A stretch of DNA of 34,500 bases from Muribaculaceae bacterium. Its GTDB lineage: Bacteria > Bacteroidota > Bacteroidia > Bacteroidales > Muribaculaceae. Shown one piece after another: positions 1 to 6,465 of this stretch. Location of the stretch: NCBI GenBank assembly GCA_029058745.1, contig JAIDXM010000027.1, positions 1-34,500 of the forward strand, written 5' to 3'. The notes beneath the pieces are model-generated. The model made no database searches and was not told the DNA's origin. It saw only the letters and a list, made by a program, of their open reading frames with translations. The position numbers were made by a program, and so were the translations under genes. Each line of letters opens with the position of its first letter. Position 1 is the first letter of the stretch.

Positions 1-5
1 CAAAA

Positions 6-45
6 GAATAGGCAACTTTTTCAAGCTGCCTATTCAACTTTTTTA
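6..45. terminator. Hairpin terminator at window start
   Basis: A 9-bp perfect stem (GAATAGGCA at 6-14 with TGCCTATTC at 27-35) is followed by a T-rich run at 39-45. This is the form of an intrinsic terminator for a plus-strand gene ending left of the window. It may also stop the minus-strand cupin operon that ends at 143. Confidence 0.6.
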
Positions 46-142
46 TAGCATTTCTTATCCCGAACTCGCGTTGATAGTAAAACACAATGGGAATATCTCC
101 ATAATTTTGATTGAAAATACAAAAATTATGGGGATAAGAAGA

Positions 143-478
143 TTAGAGGTAATCTTCTCGTTGAGGAGTGAATACATCCACTACCTCGCCTCCAACAAGG
201 ACTTCAAAGGAATGAGGTGTGTTTCCGGGAATCGCATAAGAGTCTCCGGCTGACAATATCTCCTCAATACGTGGCTCTGTCTCTACTATCAGGCGGTACT
301 GACCGGAGATTACATAACCGCATTGCTCATGAGGATGCTGGTGAGTAGTCGCGAAATTCCCTTTCACGTAGTTCATCTTAGTCACCATCGACTTTTCACC
401 GACAGCCAATGAGTCAAGGTTTACACCTTTGAATTCACGATTCAAAGCGTCCTCTTTCTTTACAATAATCTTTTGCAT
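143..478 (-). CDS. Small single-domain cupin protein
   Basis: A 111-residue single cupin barrel. Motif 1 is visible as G40, H46, H48, H50, E51 and G59 (core HQHPHEQ), and motif 2 as G78, P84, G85 and H89. The histidines and E51 would bind a divalent metal. Stand-alone cupins of this type act as small dioxygenases, isomerases or sugar/ligand sensors, and the sequence does not say which. The length is normal for the family and there is no signal peptide, so it is probably cytoplasmic. It starts 13 bp after the MarR-GNAT gene and has no promoter of its own, so the two are probably one operon, with the regulator controlling the cupin. Confidence 0.85.
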   Translation of the reverse strand: MQKIIVKKEDALNREFKGVNLDSLAVGEKSMVTKMNYVKGNFATTHQHPHEQCGYVISGQYRLIVETEPRIEEILSAGDSYAIPGNTPHSFEVLVGGEVVDVFTPQREDYL

Positions 479-491
479 ATCTTATATTTTT

Positions 492-1442
492 TTATAATGT
501 TAGCTCCATTTGTATATCTCCTCGCTCGTACGCCGGATGATATTCCTTAAGCTCTGTGAATCCAAGTTTGCGATACAGACCGATTGCCGGTTTTAACAGG
601 GTGTTACTTTCAAGAAATAACTTCCTCGCACCCAATTGCCGAGCCCGTTCAAGAGCCGCACGACATATTTTCTCTCCAAGTCCAATGCCACGGGCTTCAG
701 GATCTACTGCGAGCTTTGCAAGCTCAAAGTCATATTCGGAGTGTTCCATTCTGCAGAGTGCAACGACACCCATTGGCTTGCCATTTACTAAGGCCACTAA
801 AATATGCCCTCCCTTCGATAAGATTGAGGTATCAGGGTCGTTCAACACTTCAAGGTCATGCGGCTCAAGTGACCAGTGACTGTTTATCCACATGATATTA
901 AGTCTTTTGAACGTCATAAGATATTCTCCGCAGTAGTCAACAACCTCGATGCCATTGTTGTTATGACATCCCTTTTCTTCAGCAACTCGTTTAAAAAACG
1001 ATTTCGTTGACAATGCATCCTCCCAGTTGTCGAGTGCCTGCCATAACTTGTCGGTAGAGCGCTCCTCTATTCTGCGAACTACTCTAACCACATCATCACA
1101 GACACTATATAACCGGTCTTTCAGTGCAATGCCCTCGTTAGTTAATATTATAATCGCAGATCTTCGGTCTTCTCCGGATTTTTCATAACGGATCAGACCG
1201 GCAGATTTAAGTTCCTTGACAATCTTGCTGACCGACGGATGTGTCTGCCCGATGGCTTTAGCAATTCCGGTAACGGAACAGTCTGTGCCGTCAAAGAGCA
1301 TATACAGGACTGGAAACCATTTAGGTTTAATATCAAAACCATACAATTTATATATTTCAGCGGCATCACGTGTGACTACATCAGCAAGCCAACGTAGCCG
1401 ACTGCCGATTGTCAATATACCTGATTTCTCAAATAGTATCAT
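492..1442 (-). CDS. MarR regulator fused to GNAT N-acetyltransferase
   Basis: A two-domain protein of 316 residues. Residues about 10-150 are a MarR-type winged helix, with the recognition helix near 66-83 and a wing containing D92, R93 and R94. Residues about 165-316 are a GNAT acetyltransferase; its acetyl-CoA pyrophosphate loop is at 251-256 (R-G-I-G-L-G, after the strand KLAVDP). MarR-GNAT fusions are a known architecture, thought to couple ligand sensing or acetylation to DNA binding; the acceptor substrate here is unknown. A good promoter lies just upstream, and a 14-bp palindrome overlaps the expected transcription start, which suggests autorepression. The cupin gene follows 13 bp downstream and is probably co-transcribed. 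Confidence 0.9.
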   Translation of the reverse strand: MILFEKSGILTIGSRLRWLADVVTRDAAEIYKLYGFDIKPKWFPVLYMLFDGTDCSVTGIAKAIGQTHPSVSKIVKELKSAGLIRYEKSGEDRRSAIIILTNEGIALKDRLYSVCDDVVRVVRRIEERSTDKLWQALDNWEDALSTKSFFKRVAEEKGCHNNNGIEVVDYCGEYLMTFKRLNIMWINSHWSLEPHDLEVLNDPDTSILSKGGHILVALVNGKPMGVVALCRMEHSEYDFELAKLAVDPEARGIGLGEKICRAALERARQLGARKLFLESNTLLKPAIGLYRKLGFTELKEYHPAYERGDIQMELTL

Positions 1443-1458
1443 ATTTTGTACCTATTTA

Positions 1459-1472
1459 CGTAATTAATTACG
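1459..1472. promoter_or_regulatory. Palindromic operator candidate for MarR-GNAT
   Basis: CGTAATTAATTACG is a perfect 14-bp palindrome directly downstream of the -7 box (1473-1480) and 17 bp upstream of the ATG at 1442. It covers the expected transcription start. Position and symmetry suit a MarR dimer acting as an autorepressor; this is inferred from the sequence. Confidence 0.55.
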
Positions 1473-1503
1473 CAAAATTAGTAATTTTATTGTAAATGAC
1501 AAA
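1473..1503 (-). promoter_or_regulatory. Bacteroidetes-type promoter of MarR-GNAT/cupin operon
   Basis: Read on the minus strand there is a TTTG box (1500-1503), a 19-bp spacer and TAATTTTG (1473-1480). This fits the Bacteroidetes -33/-7 consensus. The predicted leader is about 25 nt. Confidence 0.65.
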
Positions 1504-1587
1504 ACATAACACATGCCAAATAAATTATATTAGCGACAACACTCTATCAATAAATATATTACTATTCACAATACATTCCAATTAAGC

Positions 1588-1648
1588 AACATCTGCCATC
1601 TAAATAACCGAGCGGAAGGATGTACAAATCGCGTAAATGCCAGATGTT
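1588..1648. repeat. Imperfect inverted repeat in the 1443-1694 gap
   Basis: AACATCTGCCAT (1588-1599) and ATGCCAGATGTT (1637-1648) form 12-bp arms with 11 matches and a 37-nt loop. It lies downstream of the MATE remnant, which ends at 1695. It may be a weak terminator or chance. Besides the promoter and operator at 1459-1503, I see no gene in this 252-bp gap. Confidence 0.3.
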
Positions 1649-1694
1649 TTCAGCGGAGACTCATCAATGAAAGCACATCACCCTATCCGATGAC

Positions 1695-2570
1695 TCACAG
1701 CTTCCTTGCAAAGTAAACTGCAACAATGGTCAACATCGTAACCATCTCAGCAAAAGGTATTGACAACCACAGTCCAATATCGCCAATCAATCCCGGTAAA
1801 AACAGAAATGCCGGAATTACAAAGATTATGCCACGCAACATGGAATATACCGTAGAGATTACAACTTTCTCGATGCTCTGATAGTATCCGATAAATGTGA
1901 TGTTGACTGCAAAAAACAGTGCACATAAGCCTAACAACGGTAATCCTTTTGAAGCTATCGCATACGCATCACTGTCGGCAGGAAGAAACACCATGCTTAG
2001 CAATGGTGAGCCTGTCCACATACATAGGGTAATCAATAACCCTGATATAACGGCAGTACCCAAGGCGATTCGAAGTGCCCTGCCTACCCTTTCCATATTT
2101 TTGGCTCCGTAATTAAAGCTTATGATTGGCTGTGACGATTGTGCCACTGCATTGCTTATAGAGAATATAATCGGAAACAGATAACAGCCAACGCTGAATG
2201 CGGCCACACCATCTTCCCCAAGCCGACTAAGAAACATGTAGTTACCGGTAATCATCATTATTCCCATTGCCAGCTCCTGAAGAAATGTGGCAAAACCGAT
2301 TCTTGCCATATAGCCAACGTTACGCACTGTAAGCTTAAATGATTTCCAGGTACATTTAAGCCTATAAAACTTCAGCTGGTTTGAGAAAAACAGGAAATAT
2401 ACCAATACCATACATCCACCTGCAATACATGAAATTGAAGTGGCTATCGAAGCTCCCTTTATGCCCATTCCGAGCGGGAACACCATTATCAGGCATAAAG
2501 ACATTGTTAGACACCACAGACCTTCCCATAAAAAGTATCGCGGAACGTCTTCATTACGATAATCCATCAT
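1695..2570 (-). pseudogene. MATE-family efflux pump, C-terminal remnant
   Basis: The open frame is 291 codons, but only the part downstream of about codon 29 resembles a MATE (multidrug and toxic compound extrusion) transporter. Hydrophobic helices and typical stretches such as FPLGMGIKGA, then QSSQPIISFNYGA in the C-terminal bundle, are visible. MATE proteins are normally about 440-460 residues with 12 helices, so roughly the first 170-180 residues are missing. The first 28 codons (about 2487-2570) are antisense to an AraC-type regulator fragment and are not MATE sequence. The gene is therefore truncated by a deletion whose junction is near 2485-2500. The remaining half is unlikely to transport; function is presumed lost. 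Confidence 0.8.
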
Positions 2571-2644
2571 ATATGTGCCGGATTTTCCGACGCATCACGG
2601 GACAATCCCCAGTTGAATTCCGGAATCGTCACAGAAATCCGTGA
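2495..2644 (+). pseudogene. AraC-family regulator, C-terminal HTH remnant
   Basis: This frame encodes only the last part of an AraC/XylS DNA-binding domain. From about 2495 it reads KTLLDTTDLPIKSIAERL, then a Y-M-C-R-I-F-R-R segment and TGQSPVEFR, with a stop at 2642-2644. That is the second helix-turn-helix of the family. The first HTH and the whole sensor domain are absent. The upstream sequence in this frame is antisense to the MATE remnant. It is best read as the surviving 3' end of a regulator that was once divergent from the pump gene. Confidence 0.75.
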
Positions 2645-2652
2645 CATTTATT

Positions 2653-2701
2653 GGGTTCTTTCACCACGTCCGCTAATCTCACGGACATGGCGAAAGAATC
2701 C
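2653..2701 (-). terminator. Long imperfect hairpin after the acetyltransferase gene
   Basis: 20-base arms at 2653-2672 and 2682-2701 with a 9-nt loop have 17 matches. On the minus strand two of the three mismatches become G-U pairs, so the hairpin is more stable in the transcript of the acetyltransferase, whose stop is at 2703. There is no clear T-run after it. It is probably the operon terminator, and it also faces the AraC remnant. Confidence 0.5.
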
Positions 2702-2702
2702 A

Positions 2703-3326
2703 TCAGTCTCCGCAACTGTCCAATCCAAGCTGTATGGCTTCATCTTCTTCATTGCAGGAAGAACACTCCTGGCGCGGTGGAATACGTCTGATAAAGCTTG
2801 CAGGATTGCCGGCCACTATTGTGTCTGGGAGAACATCCTTGGTAACGACACTTGCGGCACCAACTACCGCGTTGTCTCCAATTGTAACTCCCGGAAGGAT
2901 TGTGGCTCCGGCTCCAATCCATGCGTTTTTGCCGATGTTGATAGGCTTGCACGTGATTATCTGACGCTCATAAAGGTCGTGGTTGTTAGATATGAGTTGC
3001 ACGTTGGCCGCTATCATCGCGCCGTCTTCTATTGTTATGCCTCCTGCCGACATCATAAGGCATCCGGGCATTACCACAACGTTCTTGCCAATACGGACCA
3101 TATGGGGTCTGACTGCTGTTATTGGGGTGCCTACCCTGCTTCCTTCTCCCATTGTGGGAAAGATGCGGTGCATGAGACTCTCATACTCGACAGTTCCTGG
3201 CATAGTATTATTGAATTTGAATATGAGCTGTGCGTGCTCAGTGGCAAGAGCCAATTCCTCTGGCGTCTGCTTTGTCACGTCTATCCTCACTTCATGAGTG
3301 TCTTTGCTATAATTGATTTCTTCCAT
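2703..3326 (-). CDS. Hexapeptide-repeat sugar O-acetyltransferase
   Basis: A 207-residue protein of the maltose/galactoside O-acetyltransferase (LbH_MAT) type, which transfers acetyl from acetyl-CoA to a sugar hydroxyl. An N-terminal helical cap (about 20-65) is followed by left-handed beta-helix repeats (about 75-185), including IGKNAWIGAGATILPGVTIG and the closing AGNPA segment. H116 in NNHDLYERQ is the likely catalytic histidine of the family. The C-terminal extension (186-207) is acidic and contains three cysteines, C188, C191 and C205, which is not usual for the family. It lies 24 bp downstream of the NimA-like gene and is probably the last gene of the 5102-to-2703 operon. The acceptor sugar is unknown. 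Confidence 0.85.
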   Translation of the reverse strand: MEEINYSKDTHEVRIDVTKQTPEELALATEHAQLIFKFNNTMPGTVEYESLMHRIFPTMGEGSRVGTPITAVRPHMVRIGKNVVVMPGCLMMSAGGITIEDGAMIAANVQLISNNHDLYERQIITCKPINIGKNAWIGAGATILPGVTIGDNAVVGAASVVTKDVLPDTIVAGNPASFIRRIPPRQECSSCNEEDEAIQLGLDSCGD

Positions 3327-3350
3327 ATAAATATGATGATTAGTGTATCC

Positions 3351-3833
3351 TTATGGTTTAGACTTGCCCACCGGAGGCTCTGTGAGAATGATTCTTACAA
3401 TTGTGGTTATGCCCAGGCTCCTGGCGACAGCTCCATCAAAATGAGTCATATGACGGGGAAGAAAACGCTGGCAAAGCAAACGCAGTGCCTCAATCTTTTC
3501 AGACTCATCGTCAACTATCTCGGCTTTGCCGACAGCTATGGCGGAATGGTAATACTCCGTGAAATTATTCTTTTCCTTCTCAAATTGAGGAGAGCATTTG
3601 CTGACTGCCGACAGGCTCACTACCGGATTATATTTTAGACAGTCGAGTTTTTCGCCATCTACGGCACAGTGGAAGTAAAACGTCAGTTCATCTTTACGGA
3701 CAAGTGAAAGAGGCAATCCGTAAGGGGTTCCATCGGGACGTGTCATGCTGACGGTTACATACGGTGCCTTGTCAAACACTTCAAGAGCCCATTCCGGGTC
3801 TTTACGCCTATTGGCTTTTCTCATCGTCTTCAT
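3351..3833 (-). CDS. NimA-like FMN-binding split-barrel protein
   Basis: A 160-residue member of the pyridoxamine 5'-phosphate oxidase-like/Nim family. The N-terminal MRKANRRKD and the block YFHCAVDGEKLDCLKYNP (about 53-70) are typical. H55 in FHCA matches the histidine that is modified or binds cofactor in Nim proteins. Members bind FMN and reduce small substrates; some Nim proteins give nitroimidazole resistance, but many are housekeeping paralogues, so resistance should not be assumed. The start codon overlaps the stop of the upstream microprotein (ATGA, 3830-3833), which implies translational coupling. An internal Met at residue 4 is an alternative start. Confidence 0.85.
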   Translation of the reverse strand: MKTMRKANRRKDPEWALEVFDKAPYVTVSMTRPDGTPYGLPLSLVRKDELTFYFHCAVDGEKLDCLKYNPVVSLSAVSKCSPQFEKEKNNFTEYYHSAIAVGKAEIVDDESEKIEALRLLCQRFLPRHMTHFDGAVARSLGITTIVRIILTEPPVGKSKP

Positions 3834-3982
3834 ATATTCTTAAGTCGTTTAATTTGATTTTCAGTTATTGCATTGACCATTTCTGGGGAATGCTTGCAGC
3901 CGGGCATGTAGTATTCGATTACTGCAGTTGTTATTGCCCAGACAATCCAGCATATGAGTTTAATACGACACGTTTTTTTCAT
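3830..3982 (-). CDS. 50-residue single-span membrane microprotein
   Basis: This short frame starts MKKTCRIKLICWIVWAITTA and ends IKRLKNI. Basic residues (K2, K3, R6, K8) precede a hydrophobic stretch (about 9-26) that could be one membrane span or an uncleaved signal. A polar tail containing C29 and H31 follows. The stop TGA overlaps the ATG of the NimA-like gene by the ATGA arrangement, and the start lies 21 bp after the stop of the SIMPL gene, so the frame fits the operon exactly. That fit is the main reason to call it real. I do not recognise a family and assign no function. Confidence 0.55.
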   Translation of the reverse strand: MKKTCRIKLICWIVWAITTAVIEYYMPGCKHSPEMVNAITENQIKRLKNI

Positions 3983-4003
3983 AGTCCATTCAGTTTGGCG
4001 ATA

Positions 4004-4627
4004 TTATATTTTGTCTGACGGAGTGCACTCCTCATTGCTGAATAATGAATAGCCCGACGGCTCGTTGGTAGTCTCGGTTATCTCATATGGCGCGGTTATC
4101 TCCAGGCCTTCCTTTTCCGCGATATATTCCGCCTTAGTCCTCGCAGCGTCAAGAGCCGATTCAAGGCCCTGCCGGTTGAACTGTGTCATCTCTGAATTCT
4201 CCGCATTGACAATGTTGAACGTGGAAATCCCTTTGCGGTCAAGTTTCTCCGATATGTACTCTATCTGACTGAAATCTGATACTGTGGCTGATAGACGTTT
4301 CGCCATCAGTAACGTAGCTGAAACTCCCCTGTCTCTATAATTTCCCATGTCAGACACCTCTATAAGCGAGTCGGACACTCCTGCGTCGCGAAACGTTTTC
4401 CTGACATTGTTCTCAATGTCTGCAAGTTTCACTACAACGCTGTCTCCTAACGGCTTGTGCTTGTAGTATTCCTCCATGCCAATCTCTATCGAGATTCGGT
4501 CGGGAACTATATTCAGAGTTGCCGTGCCTGTCACTTCAATCGTAGGAGGAACGCCATTTTGCGCATATCCCGCAAGAGATGAAATCAACAATGCCGTCAG
4601 CAAAATGTCATTCTTTTTCATTTTCAT
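4004..4627 (-). CDS. SIMPL-domain (DUF541) exported protein
   Basis: A 207-residue protein with an N-terminal signal peptide (basic MKMKK, then a hydrophobic core ending near GYAQ). The SIMPL/DUF541 domain follows: IEVTGTATLNIVPDRISIEI opens the domain, and the segment on variables treated as ring/helix pairs continues to about 195. The domain is widespread in periplasmic or outer-membrane-associated proteins and is related to BP26/OMP28; its biochemical role is unclear. Its first 20 bases overlap the end of the META-domain gene, so the two are translationally linked. The downstream microprotein starts 21 bp later. The length is typical or slightly short for the family. Confidence 0.8.
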   Translation of the reverse strand: MKMKKNDILLTALLISSLAGYAQNGVPPTIEVTGTATLNIVPDRISIEIGMEEYYKHKPLGDSVVVKLADIENNVRKTFRDAGVSDSLIEVSDMGNYRDRGVSATLLMAKRLSATVSDFSQIEYISEKLDRKGISTFNIVNAENSEMTQFNRQGLESALDAARTKAEYIAEKEGLEITAPYEITETTNEPSGYSLFSNEECTPSDKI

Positions 4628-5102
4628 CGATGTCCTTTCTTAAAACTATATATTCAGATGGATTCCGGCTGTCAAGCCGGACAATGGAATCATTCTCGAT
4701 ATGCACTGCCACGATGCCCGGAAGAATTTTACGAAGCGCATCCTCGGTAATCATATCGTCACAGGCTTTTTCAGTCATGATACCATCGCCCAAGAGAATG
4801 GAATCCCCACATATCGTATAAGACCCTGAAAAACTGTTGCAATTGGTCTGTATGAAATACTCACTGTCTTCAAATACGACATATTGAAGGGAATCCTCGT
4901 AATCATATGAGAGACGGATATTGACCATGTCGCCAGATACTATATTGTCTAACAGCCAACGTCCCTTAATATCCACATTTGCAGTTTTATTCTGACTTGA
5001 ACTTTCGTCGGATGCTCCATCCCCTCTGTTGCCTCCACATGATGTGTAAACAAAGGCTGCGGTGGCCATTGATATCAAAAATGTGCCAACTTGATTCTTC
5101 AT
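4608..5102 (-). CDS. META-domain (HslJ-like) lipoprotein
   Basis: A 164-residue lipoprotein. A signal peptide ends in a lipobox at about 19-22 (YTSC, lipidated C22). A Ser/Gly/Asn-rich linker follows (23-43), then a META/HslJ-like domain (about 45-160) with the family features of an initial GRWLL strand and the segment TNCNSFSGSYTICGDSI. META domains are found in HslJ and in stress- or motility-linked surface proteins; no enzymatic activity is established. It is the first gene of a minus-strand operon with a strong promoter match upstream and overlaps the next gene (SIMPL domain) by 20 bp. The product is likely anchored in the cell envelope. Confidence 0.8.
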   Translation of the reverse strand: MKNQVGTFLISMATAAFVYTSCGGNRGDGASDESSSQNKTANVDIKGRWLLDNIVSGDMVNIRLSYDYEDSLQYVVFEDSEYFIQTNCNSFSGSYTICGDSILLGDGIMTEKACDDMITEDALRKILPGIVAVHIENDSIVRLDSRNPSEYIVLRKDIDENEKE

Positions 5103-5128
5103 ATCTTATTATTAATTGGACTTTGTTG

Positions 5129-5160
5129 CAAAATTAGTATATGCCCGCTGCAATCGCAAA
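5129..5160 (-). promoter_or_regulatory. Promoter of the META/SIMPL/NimA-like operon
   Basis: Read on the minus strand: TTTG (5157-5160), a 20-bp spacer, TAATTTTG (5129-5136). This is a full match to the Bacteroidetes consensus, and the predicted leader to the ATG at 5102 is about 20 nt. Confidence 0.7.
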
Positions 5161-5225
5161 TATATCATGTTGATTTTTCCGGATGCTTGATCGAGAGCCT
5201 CTTGCCGCCATGGGATGACATCTTC

Positions 5226-5549
5226 TTATCCCATAACCTTGAGACCTATAATCGAGAGTATAAGCGTGGTTATAAAAAACACTCGCCAGAATGTGGCCGG
5301 CTCCTGAAAGAATACAATTCCCACGATAACAGCGCCTACAGCCCCGATTCCCGTCCATACAGGATATACAGTCCCGATAGGCAACCGTTCGGCGGCTTTG
5401 GCCATTAAAATCATACTCAGCGACAATGCCACTATAAATCCTACCCACCAATATACCAGTTCATGTCCCGTGGCACTTTTGGTTTTCCCAAGACAAAACG
5501 TAAAACCGACCTCCATCAGACCAGCCAAAACAAGTATTATCCAATACAT
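5226..5549 (-). CDS. sugE: SMR-family transporter, SugE/Gdx-like
   Basis: A 107-residue small multidrug resistance protein with four hydrophobic helices. The membrane-embedded acidic residue E13 (GLMEVGF) is present, as is the SugE-type second half with PIGTVYPVWTGIGAVG and a GIVFFQEPA loop. SugE/Gdx proteins exchange protons for guanidinium or small quaternary ammonium compounds across the inner membrane, working as antiparallel dimers. Length and motifs are complete. It has its own promoter. The leader is too short for a ykkC guanidine-I riboswitch and I see none of its motifs. Assignment to Gdx rather than the Emr/Qac branch is by motif resemblance only. Confidence 0.85.
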   Translation of the reverse strand: MYWIILVLAGLMEVGFTFCLGKTKSATGHELVYWWVGFIVALSLSMILMAKAAERLPIGTVYPVWTGIGAVGAVIVGIVFFQEPATFWRVFFITTLILSIIGLKVMG

Positions 5550-5611
5550 AACTCAAATCCGCCTATCCGAGGGCTGCAGAAAAATCCCGGCGACTCCTTC
5601 CAAGGCAACTG

Positions 5612-5643
5612 CAAATTTAGCAATTTACAACTTGCCACGCAAA
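5612..5643 (-). promoter_or_regulatory. Promoter of the SMR transporter
   Basis: Read on the minus strand: TTTG (5640-5643), a 20-bp spacer, TAAATTTG (5612-5619). This is a complete -33/-7 match with a leader of about 60 nt. Confidence 0.7.
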
Positions 5644-5774
5644 TCACAACATAATCGTTAGATTTGCATCGTCATCTGAGGTATTACAGGCTTGAGAGAA
5701 CTCGTCTCAGACACACTCAGTGGAACACTACCAATGTTAATGCGAGGCACCCCCAATTTTGGTGTTACATATAT

Positions 5775-5818
5775 AAACCCTTTTATACATGGTCTCAGGC
5801 CACTGTACAAAAGGGTTT
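5775..5818. repeat. Inverted repeat upstream of DUF1349 remnant
   Basis: AAACCCTTTTATAC (5775-5788) and GTACAAAAGGGTTT (5805-5818) pair over 13 of 14 positions with a 16-nt loop. It sits where the missing 5' half of the DUF1349 gene would be. It could be a terminator left from another gene or a recombination scar. Confidence 0.4.
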
Positions 5819-6277
5819 GCTCGTTTTGGGACTGTCAAAGATGGGATATCCAAATTTTTGGAGCCTCCGAAGGCGAATCTGCGTTATGGAGCTGACCAAG
5901 CCGGAATGACGATCAGACTCGATTATGAAAATTATATCAAGACAGGGATTGAATTCTTTGATGGAAAATACAATCTCAGCACCGTTGTCGCGCATACAAC
6001 ATCTGACTGGAGCGTAATAGCCCTTGACCGCCCTGTGGAGTATATATGGATAAAGGCAATCCGCCGACATGATGCAGTTGAGATATTCTACTCGTTCGAT
6101 GACATAGAATACCATATGATGCGCAATGCATGGATGGAGGCCAATCATCCGGTGAAGATAGGCATGTTTGCCGCCTGTCCGGATGGAGACGGATTCAAAG
6201 CTGCCTTTTCAGACTTTCAGGTGACTCACCTTCCCGATGCCGTACGTTCCGAATGGCTTAAACGCAATTCCGAATAG
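5789..6277 (+). pseudogene. DUF1349 protein lacking its N-terminal half
   Basis: The open frame is 162 codons, but recognisable DUF1349 (concanavalin-like beta-sandwich) sequence begins only near codon 30. From there it continues with ADQAGMTIRLDYENYIKTGI, SDWSVIAL and FSDFQVTHL to a complete C-terminus. Full family members are about 190-200 residues and open with a tryptophan-rich W-x-W-x-N segment that is absent here. The in-frame stop at 5774-5776 prevents extension and no other frame supplies the missing part. DUF1349 proteins are often found near carbohydrate-use genes, and the SusC/SusD operon is adjacent on the opposite strand. It is probably a decayed gene, although expression of a shortened protein cannot be excluded. 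Confidence 0.6.
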
Positions 6278-6340
6278 TCCCACGATAAAGTTGGCATGTC
6301 TGACGGGAGGAACGCCTGATTGTCAGCCATGTATCAGAAA

Positions 6341-6372
6341 CAGGCGTATGGCCAACAAAGACCATACGCCTG
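6341..6372. terminator. Hairpin between convergent DUF1349 and SusD genes
   Basis: CAGGCGTATGG (6341-6351) and CCATACGCCTG (6362-6372) form a perfect 11-bp stem with a 10-nt loop between two convergent genes, probably a bidirectional terminator. A further ACGCCTG at 6312-6318 could pair with 6341-6347 instead. There is no strong T-run. Confidence 0.55.
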
Positions 6373-6465
6373 CCAGACTGGTGAATATATCACCGTAACC
6401 AAACCAATTTCATCTTCAGAACATCATTATAGTTATATCATGAATATGTCACAAGACATTTCACA

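Noticed and set aside
2613..3638. Long plus-strand frame over the acetyltransferase and NimA-like genes
   Set aside because: It is antisense to two recognisable genes and has no domain features of its own.
5038..5054. 17-base sequence shared with 12422-12438, overlapping the first LytTR-like repeat
   Set aside because: At 5038 it lies inside the signal-peptide coding region of the META lipoprotein and has no second copy 21 bp away, so it is probably chance.
5550..5611. Guanidine riboswitch in the leader of the SugE-like gene
   Set aside because: The leader is only about 60 nt and shows neither the ykkC core nor paired ACGR-loop hairpins.
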